64,000 bases of DNA from the NCBI RefSeq assembly GCF_016650695.1, contig NZ_JAEKFH010000001.1:434001-498000 (forward strand), read 5' to 3'. The notes beneath the pieces are model-generated. The model was given only the letters and a program-made list of their open reading frames with translations, was not told the origin of the DNA and made no database searches. Source of the stretch: Pseudomonas sp. TH41. GTDB lineage: Bacteria; Pseudomonadota; Gammaproteobacteria; Pseudomonadales; Pseudomonadaceae. The position numbers and the translations under genes were made by a program. Positions within the stretch are counted from its first letter, which is position 1. The number at the start of each line of letters is the position of its first letter. Below are positions 61,825 to 64,000 of the stretch, in pieces.

Positions 61825-62661
61825 ATGGAAGTCCATAACGCGGCCACCGGTTTGAATTCGAGCATCAGCGATCAGGAATTCAGCCTGTTCCAGCGGTATT
61901 TTCATGAGCACATCGGGCTCCAGCTGACCAGCGTGAAAAAGCCGTTGCTGTGTGGCCGGCTGTCGAAGCGACTGAATGCATTGGGGCTGGACAGTTACCG
62001 CGCCTACTACAACCTGCTGGTGTCGAAGTCGGGGGGGGAGGAGCGGGAAACGGCCATCGACTTGATCACCACCCATGAAACCTATTTCTTCCGTGAGCCC
62101 AAGCATTTCGAACTGCTGCAAAGCAAAGTGATTCCCAGCCTGCACGCCAGCCCCGAGTTACGGGTCTGGAGTGCCGCGAGTTCGACGGGGGAGGAGGCCT
62201 ATACCCTGGCGATGGTTCTGGACAGCTTTCGCTCGCCCAAACCCTGGTCGATCACAGCCTCCGATATCAGCCGCCAGGTGCTGGTCAATGCTCAGCGCGG
62301 GTTGTACCCGATGAGTCGTGGCGAGCGCATTCCGGCGCACTATCTCAAACGCTATTGCCTGCGAGGCAATGGGCGGTACTCGGGGTATTTCATGGTCGAA
62401 TCGGCGTTGCGTGCACGCGTCGACTTTGTTCCCGGGAATCTCACACAGTCGGAGAACAATCTGGGTTTATTTGACGTGATTCTGCTTCGCAATGTCCTGA
62501 TTTATTTCGACCCGCCGACCAAGTTGCTGGTGCTGCATAACGTCATGGAACGCTTGAAGCCGGGTGGCTGGCTGATGGTCGGCCATTCCGAATCCTTGCA
62601 TGACACTCGCTTGCCATTGGAGCTGATCACGCCCTCGGTCTATCGCAAGGTTGGCGTATGA
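61825..62661 (+). CDS. cheR: Chemoreceptor glutamate methyltransferase CheR
   Basis: 278 residues. N-terminal helical domain (SLFQRYFHEHIGLQLTSVKK) and SAM-dependent methyltransferase domain with TTHETYFFREPKHF, WSAASSTGEEAYTLAMVL and NVLIYFDPPTK. The beta-subdomain that binds receptor pentapeptides (about 195-235) is present, matching the AFTRF end of the neighbouring receptor. Its stop overlaps the cheD start (ATGA). Confidence 0.95.
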   Translation: MEVHNAATGLNSSISDQEFSLFQRYFHEHIGLQLTSVKKPLLCGRLSKRLNALGLDSYRAYYNLLVSKSGGEERETAIDLITTHETYFFREPKHFELLQSKVIPSLHASPELRVWSAASSTGEEAYTLAMVLDSFRSPKPWSITASDISRQVLVNAQRGLYPMSRGERIPAHYLKRYCLRGNGRYSGYFMVESALRARVDFVPGNLTQSENNLGLFDVILLRNVLIYFDPPTKLLVLHNVMERLKPGGWLMVGHSESLHDTRLPLELITPSVYRKVGV

Positions 62662-63155
62662 GCGAAAAACTGTTCATCAAACCTGGTGGCTGGTTCTTCG
62701 GCGGAGGCGACTGTCAGGTCGAAACCGTGTTGGGCTCGTGCGTCACGATTACGCTCTGGCATTCAGAGCAGAAGCTTGGCGGGTTGTGCCATTTCATGTT
62801 GCCAACCCGACTACGCGATGCCTTGCAGACCCTGGATGGTCGCTATGGGGAGGAAGCGGTTCTGTGGTTGAAGGGGCAGGCCTGGGCAAACGGTCTGGAT
62901 ATCCGCGACTGCGAGGCGAAACTGTTCGGCGGGGCTCAGGCCCTGGTCGGGACCAACGGGCATCACGCGGTGGGTAGACGCAATATTCGTTTCGCCGAGG
63001 AGTGCCTGCGGGCTGAAGGGGTCCGGGTAGTCAGTTGTGACCTCGGCGGGCAAGGCCATCGCTACCTCAGGTTTGACCTTTCCAATGGCGACGTCTGGGT
63101 GCGCCATGGCGCACCGTTGGCATTGCCCGCGCATTGGGGGAAGAAGGCGATATGA
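62658..63155 (+). CDS. cheD: Chemoreceptor glutamine deamidase CheD
   Basis: 165 residues. The catalytic Cys lies in [13 protein letters not shown], with His in GLCHFMLP and [11 protein letters not shown] completing the family pattern. CheD deamidates glutamines in receptors and can also modulate adaptation by binding a CheY-type protein. It overlaps cheR at its start and cheB at its end, each by four bases. Confidence 0.94.
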   Translation: MSEKLFIKPGGWFFGGGDCQVETVLGSCVTITLWHSEQKLGGLCHFMLPTRLRDALQTLDGRYGEEAVLWLKGQAWANGLDIRDCEAKLFGGAQALVGTNGHHAVGRRNIRFAEECLRAEGVRVVSCDLGGQGHRYLRFDLSNGDVWVRHGAPLALPAHWGKKAI

Positions 63156-64000
63156 CCATCAAAGTAATGATCGTCGATGACTCTGCTGTCATGCGCCAGG
63201 TGATGCAGGAGCTGTTGTCTGGCCATAAAGACATTGAAGTCATCGGCACGGCAATGGACCCGCTGATTGCCTTGCAGAAAATGCATAGCAACTGGCCGGA
63301 CGTGATTTTGCTGGACGTGGAGATGCCGCGCATGGATGGCATCACGTTCCTGCGGCAGATCATGCTGACCCGCCCGACGCCGGTGGTGATTTGCTCGACA
63401 CTGACCGAAAAGGGCGCCGATGTGACGCTCCAGGCACTGGCTGCCGGTGCGGTCGAAGTCATGGCCAAACCCACCATGGGCCTACGCGATTTCCTGCAGC
63501 AAAGCGCCAATGAACTGGTGGCGGCCATCCGCACCGCTGCACAGGCTCGCCCCCGTCGAGGCCAGCCTAAAGCGGACAGCGATAACCATCCGCCAGCCAA
63601 GTTGACGGCCGATGCCCTGCTGCCGACACCCACCGCGCTTTCGAGCCTGCGCACAACGCAAAAAATTGCGGTGCTCGGGACATCGACCGGAGGCACTCAG
63701 GCGTTGGAGTTCGTTCTGCGGGAACTGGGTGTCACCTGTCCGGGTATCGCGATTGTCCAGCACATGCCGGAGCGCTTTACCCGCAGTTTCGCCGAGCGCT
63801 TGAACACCCTGTGTGCCATTGAAGTGCGTGAAGCGAAGGACGGTGACCGGTTGTTGCCAGGGCTGGCGCTGATTGCACCGGGTGGGCGGCACCTGCTGAT
63901 CAAACGCAGCGGCGCGCAATATTACGTAGAGGTCAAGGACGGCCCGTTGGTCAGCCGGCATCGGCCTTCGGTGGATGTCCTGTTTCGTTCTGCGGCACTG
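63152..64000 (+). CDS. cheB: Protein-glutamate methylesterase CheB (3' end outside the window)
   Basis: 283 codons are open to the right edge. Receiver domain with phospho-acceptor Asp in [13 protein letters not shown], a linker of about 40 residues rich in Pro and Ala (residues 130-170), and the esterase domain with nucleophile Ser in [12 protein letters not shown] and catalytic His in IVQHMP. The final Asp motif lies beyond the window. It removes methyl groups from the receptors after phosphorylation by CheA. ATG overlaps the cheD stop. Confidence 0.94.
   Translation, partial: MTIKVMIVDDSAVMRQVMQELLSGHKDIEVIGTAMDPLIALQKMHSNWPDVILLDVEMPRMDGITFLRQIMLTRPTPVVICSTLTEKGADVTLQALAAGAVEVMAKPTMGLRDFLQQSANELVAAIRTAAQARPRRGQPKADSDNHPPAKLTADALLPTPTALSSLRTTQKIAVLGTSTGGTQALEFVLRELGVTCPGIAIVQHMPERFTRSFAERLNTLCAIEVREAKDGDRLLPGLALIAPGGRHLLIKRSGAQYYVEVKDGPLVSRHRPSVDVLFRSAAL

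Overview
The window looks like chromosome of a Pseudomonas of the fluorescens complex. This rests on the gene families present (GlcDEFG with a lactate-type permease, an aotJQMOP-type arginine uptake set, an enhancer-binding regulator beside an N-demethylase operon, a cheY-STAS-cheA-mcp-cheW-cheR-cheD-cheB cluster), on GC-rich coding sequence, and on several copies of a paired palindromic repeat of the GTAGGAGCTG type (REPIN) typical of that group. No rRNA, tRNA, CRISPR array, prophage or insertion sequence was seen. Both ends cut genes: an aldo/keto reductase on the left and cheB on the right.

Layout. 0-4.3 kb: a tripartite EmrAB-type drug efflux operon (minus strand) with a divergent TetR regulator and a palindromic operator candidate between them. 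5.2-7.4 kb: Mug DNA glycosylase, 1-Cys peroxiredoxin, and a Tat-type dienelactone hydrolase. 7.5-13.6 kb: glycolate oxidation (glcG, F, E, D) and a lactate/glycolate permease. 14.1-23.1 kb: an amine-catabolism block with an aldehyde dehydrogenase, an APC permease, a three-gene heme-dependent N-demethylase (DmmA-like protein, flavin/2Fe-2S reductase, DUF3445 heme protein), a sigma-54 activator and a PAS-only protein. A near-consensus -24/-12 promoter lies in front of the demethylase genes. 23.4-25.4 kb: an SBF-type transporter and a Dyp peroxidase. 25.5-32.0 kb: a polyamine-type ABC importer with an amidase and a divergent LysR regulator.

32.3-46.6 kb: an inositol-catabolism island with a ROK regulator, iolE, three Gfo/Idh/MocA dehydrogenases, a ribose/fructose-type ABC importer, an iolC-DUF2090 fusion, iolD, iolB and a convergent RpiR regulator. 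As read here iolD is frameshifted at a G6 run. No iolA was found. 46.7-50.9 kb: an aotJQMOP-like basic amino acid importer set containing the desuccinylase-like gene but no argR. 51.1-55.2 kb: a small unknown gene, then a triple-PAS sensor kinase and a NarL-type response regulator. 55.5-64.0 kb: a second-system type chemosensory cluster on the plus strand.

The most interesting parts are the sigma-54/PAS-controlled N-demethylase unit, with its promoter, 8-bp tandem repeat and possible Hfq/Crc sites; the composite inositol island with its broken iolD; and a TAGG-N8-CCTA palindrome in front of both the sensor kinase and the chemosensory operon, which may link the two. All functions are inferred from sequence reading; no database search was run.
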